Assembly: GCA_963844175.1 (NCBI GenBank)
Contig: CAWJNE010000015.1
Coordinates: forward strand, 10,437 to 74,436
Length of the DNA stretch: 64,000 nucleotides
DNA from: JALZMG01 sp963844175
GTDB taxonomy: Bacteria > Actinomycetota > Acidimicrobiia > Acidimicrobiales > Ilumatobacteraceae
Direction: 5' to 3'
Position numbers and translations under genes: made by a program. Below are positions 61,622 through 64,000 of the stretch, piece after piece. Positions within the stretch are counted from its first letter, which is position 1, and the number at the start of each line of letters is the position of its first letter. The notes below the pieces were generated by a model, which searched no databases, was not told the origin of the DNA, and worked only from the letters and a program-made list of their open reading frames with translations.

Positions 61622-62436
61622 GCCAGCCGGCCCTGTGGGCGGCTCGACGATCGCCGGACGAACCGCTTCACATGACCGGCGACGACCGCGGGCACCTCGA
61701 GCACCGGGAAGTGGCTGGCGGCGTCGAGGTGCTCGACCTCGAACCATGGATGAGCGTCGGCGTAGCCGCGCTGCGCATCGAGGAAGCCCGGATCCGCCGG
61801 CTGCGCGTACAGGTGCAGGGTCGCCGGCGGCGGGTCGAGGGCGGCGACGGCCTCCAGCGGCGACCCGTACCGCTCGAACTCCCCAGCGATCTCCCGCGCC
61901 GCCCACGCCCACATCTCGTCGGGTTGGTCGGTCATCGACGCGACGTACGCGGACAGCGCCGGCAGATCGAGGTCGGCAAGCCACATCGTCGAGATCTGCT
62001 CGACGACCGCCCGCGTGGTGGCCGGGGCGGCCATGCCGGCGAGGGCTTCGAGGAACGGCGGGGGCGCACCCAGCACCATCCAGTCGAGGAAGACGAGGCG
62101 CGGCACACGCTCGGCGCCGAGACGCCGACGCAACTCGATGGCGACCCACCCGGCGTGCGCGGCGGCGATCGGCACGACTGCGCCCGCGCCGCTGTCGTCG
62201 ATGACGGAGATGGCGTCTTCGACCAGGTCGGCGAACCCGAAGTCGCCGACCGCAGGTTTTGAGCCACCATGGCCCCGCCAGTCGACCGCCAGCGTCCGGA
62301 ACGAGCTCTCGAACCGGGCGGTTGCCGGATCGAAGAGCGTGCGAGGGCCGCACCAGCCCGGCAGGAGCAGCAGCGCCGGCTCCCCGCTGCCGCGGTCGTC
62401 GTACGCGATGCCACTGGACGTCAGCCCCACGTCCAA
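61504..62436 (-). CDS. Alpha/beta hydrolase related to cofactor-free 2,4-dioxygenases (Hod/QDO-like)
   Basis: A 310-residue protein. LLLLPGWCGPRTLFD and LAVDWRGHGGSKPAVGDFG are typical of the hydrolase core. It is most like Hod-type enzymes: AHAGWVAIELRRRLG, LVFLDWMVLGAPPPFL (the Asp of the His-Asp dyad) and a C-terminal SHFPVLEVP (the His). In place of the usual Ser at the nucleophile elbow it has Ala (PIAAAHAGW), from recall of the Hod motif. The last 45 residues after HVKRFV are probably a readthrough. Between 61377 and 61503 nothing on this strand is seen. Confidence 0.8.
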   Translation of the reverse strand: MDVGLTSSGIAYDDRGSGEPALLLLPGWCGPRTLFDPATARFESSFRTLAVDWRGHGGSKPAVGDFGFADLVEDAISVIDDSGAGAVVPIAAAHAGWVAIELRRRLGAERVPRLVFLDWMVLGAPPPFLEALAGMAAPATTRAVVEQISTMWLADLDLPALSAYVASMTDQPDEMWAWAAREIAGEFERYGSPLEAVAALDPPPATLHLYAQPADPGFLDAQRGYADAHPWFEVEHLDAASHFPVLEVPAVVAGHVKRFVRRSSSRPQGRLAQRSNEASVSTRTGLNCSGSRVDGDERGGVLGRQRRLVA

Positions 62437-62546
62437 ACCTCACTGCCCGAGGCACCAGGCCTCTCGTCTCCAGGGCGAAAGGTACCAACAGGCCCAAGTC
62501 GACGGCGTCCAGCGCTGGCACGAGGCCGGGCTGCTACACCAGCGCC

Positions 62547-63326
62547 GTGGCTGATCCGTACTTTCGGTCCGTGGGCGCTGGCGTGTTGCCATCTGCTCAT
62601 GCGCACGCGCCGTGGGGCGAGGACATGTTGCATGGCCGGTTGCTCGGCGGGTTGGCGGCGCGGGCGCTCGAAGCCGAGCACGGCGTCTCGGGTTGGCGGG
62701 CGGCGAGGCTCACCGTCGACCTGTTCCGACCGGCAGCGATGGCGCTCGTGGAGATCGACGTACGACTTGTCCGGGCCGGCCGGCGTCTCCAGGTTGCCGA
62801 CGCGTTGTTGCGATGCGACAGGATCGACGTCGGGCGAGCGACCGCTGTCTTCCTGTCCGAGAGTGACGAACCGCCTGGGCAGATCTGGCGTCCTCGGCAC
62901 GACCCGTGGCCCGATCCCGACTCGATTGGCGCGTCCGAGGCTGGCTCCTCGGGCCAGGACGGCTGGTGGCTGCGGATCGTGCAGGGCGGCTTCGGCACCG
63001 GAGAGCACACCCGGATCTGGACCAGGGAGACCGCCTGCCTCGTTGACGAGGAACCGGTGTCGCCCTTCGTTCGCACCGCGCTGACCGGCGACCTCGCGTG
63101 TCCGCTCGCCAACAGCAGCGACCTCGGCCTGAACTACATCAACGCCGACTACACGATGCTGATCGGCCGCTACCCCGTCGGCGAGTGGGTCGGTCTCGAT
63201 GTCGCCCAGCAGATCGACGCAGATGGCATCTCGATCGGCTCGGCCACCCTCGTCGACCGAACCGGACCATTCGCAACCAGCGGCGGAGCCTCGCTCGCTC
63301 GACCCGCGATGGTGACAGCACCCTAG
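62547..63326 (+). CDS. Acyl-CoA thioesterase-like double hotdog protein
   Basis: A 259-residue protein, GTG 62547. It has the thioesterase-family start HAHAPWGEDMLHGRLLGGLA, VDLFRPAAMALVEIDVRLVR and, in the second half, GDLACPLANSSDLGLNYINADYTM cut for length to SSDLGLNYINADYTM, with YPVGEWVGLDVAQQIDADG. This is the TesB-type double hotdog (DUF6 thioesterase superfamily) found in actinobacteria. Substrate not known; a fatty acyl-CoA or polyketide acyl group is likely. Confidence 0.87.
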   Translation: MADPYFRSVGAGVLPSAHAHAPWGEDMLHGRLLGGLAARALEAEHGVSGWRAARLTVDLFRPAAMALVEIDVRLVRAGRRLQVADALLRCDRIDVGRATAVFLSESDEPPGQIWRPRHDPWPDPDSIGASEAGSSGQDGWWLRIVQGGFGTGEHTRIWTRETACLVDEEPVSPFVRTALTGDLACPLANSSDLGLNYINADYTMLIGRYPVGEWVGLDVAQQIDADGISIGSATLVDRTGPFATSGGASLARPAMVTAP

Positions 63327-63474
63327 GAGACTCGGATCCGAGCGCGTCGCCGCCGCACGCCATCGACAAGGCGGGAAGCCGTCGAGCCGGTCGCGGACAT
63401 GTCAGATATCGACAGTCGTCGCCTCATCCGCCGGTGGGGATCCGACCCTGCGACCACGCGTGATACTCCGGTTG

Positions 63475-63906
63475 ATGCGCCTGGAGCCGCTGTACCAGAT
63501 GGTGTTCGAGTACCCACAGGAATGGAGCGTTGCCGTCGGCGCCGAAGGGCTCGAGGGCCAGCACCTCTTCCTGGCCGAAGGCCGCTGCGATGGACGCCTC
63601 AGCGGGTCGATGCGGGGGGCGAACCATCCTCGTCGGCGCGGTGACGGCACGTTCTGTCCCGACTTCCACGGCGCCATCGTCACCGACGACGACGCCACGG
63701 TGCTGTTCCAGTGCGGCGGGTACGGGCGCGCCTACCCAGAGGGGGCCCGGCAGATCGTGTGTTGGCTGACGCACGCCAGTGACCACCTCCGCTACCGCTG
63801 GTTAAACGATGCCGTGTGCGTCGGCACGGGCGAGGTGCGTCCGGACCACCTCGTGATCGACGTGGCCGAGCTGATCTGGGAGCCACCCACCGAGCACCGG
63901 GCTTGA
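63475..63906 (+). CDS. DUF3237 family protein
   Basis: A 143-residue protein, ATG 63475 with GTG 63460 an alternative. Features RLEPLYQMVFEYPQEW, GRCDGRLSGSMRGANHPRRR, CPDFHGAIVTDDDATVLFQC and the end GEVRPDHLVIDVAELI are of DUF3237, a small beta-barrel of unknown function. Some relatives sit with acyl-metabolism genes, as here beside the thioesterase. A tRNA gene is convergent. Confidence 0.85.
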   Translation: MRLEPLYQMVFEYPQEWSVAVGAEGLEGQHLFLAEGRCDGRLSGSMRGANHPRRRGDGTFCPDFHGAIVTDDDATVLFQCGGYGRAYPEGARQIVCWLTHASDHLRYRWLNDAVCVGTGEVRPDHLVIDVAELIWEPPTEHRA

Positions 63907-63928
63907 TGGCGAGCTGGGCCGACCTGCG

Positions 63929-64000
63929 AGCCGGGTGTGGGAATCGAACCCACGACCTCATGATTACAAGTCAAGTGCTCTACCGACTGAGCTAACCCGG
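63929..64000 (-). tRNA. tRNA-Thr (anticodon TGT), 5' base cut off by the window edge
   Basis: On the minus strand: acceptor CCGGGT (its first G lies past the window), TAGCTCAGTCGGTAGAGC (D-arm), anticodon loop CTTGTAA with TGT, a variable loop, and GTGGGTTCGATTCCCAC (T-arm), ending ACCCGGCT. All arms pair except one T-T in the anticodon stem. CCA is not encoded. It reads ACA. Confidence 0.93.

Noticed and set aside
61386..62262. Two long + strand open frames opposite the Hod-like gene
   Set aside because: Arg-rich shadows without domains; the minus strand has clear alpha/beta hydrolase motifs.

Overview
The window is high-GC actinobacterial chromosome. Taxonomy is inferred, not tested: GTG starts, C/G-rich third codon positions, a UPF0182 protein, a SCO6745-family protein, a PAC2-family protein and a WAxxUGC selenoprotein together suggest an Acidimicrobiia-like lineage. 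There is no phage module, transposase, CRISPR array or rRNA. About 68 protein genes can be supported, plus one tRNA-Thr cut by the right edge.

Layout. 0-7.7 kb: the end of a DUF389 membrane protein, then a leftward run of UPF0182, a DivIVA-domain protein with a phage-head-like tail, and a Lon-like PDZ protease. 7.7-11.2 kb: a GNAT enzyme, then a translationally coupled SCO6745 gene and TGA-containing selenoprotein, then PAC2. 11.2-19.5 kb: winged-helix protein, NUDIX, GlnD, a branched-chain-type binding lipoprotein, a frameshifted HemQ, FdhD and aquaporin. 19.5-24.8 kb: a 105-bp tandem array, a lectin-like beta-propeller protein, and regulators (TetR, AraC) with small enzymes. 24.8-32.7 kb: GroEL under a CIRCE element, a ThiS-like carrier, glycerate kinase, uridine kinase, a nitronate monooxygenase-like enzyme, TerC and PAP2. 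32.7-42.5 kb: ArsR/MFS, a 2OG oxygenase, an unknown three-gene operon, ferredoxin, PadR, isochorismatase, dienelactone hydrolase and DUF427. 42.6-45.2 kb: an adenylation/carrier/membrane acyltransferase fusion. 46.4-48.6 kb: an ECF sigma/anti-sigma unit. 49.3-56.1 kb: an arylsulfatase and, 3.5 kb away, its likely maturase (formylglycine-generating enzyme), with an antiporter and membrane proteins between. 57-64 kb: a 1158-residue SARP/ATPase regulator and small enzymes.

Most notable: (1) the UGA-containing ResA-like gene with a hairpin placed as expected for a bacterial SECIS; (2) three unrelated palindrome families, mostly between convergent genes, likely bidirectional terminators or mobile REP-like elements; (3) the adenylation-carrier-acyltransferase fusion; (4) the DivIVA protein with a viral-type C-terminus; (5) five or six apparent single-base frameshifts, mostly explained by one extra base in a short homopolymer, which may reflect sequence error rather than gene death.
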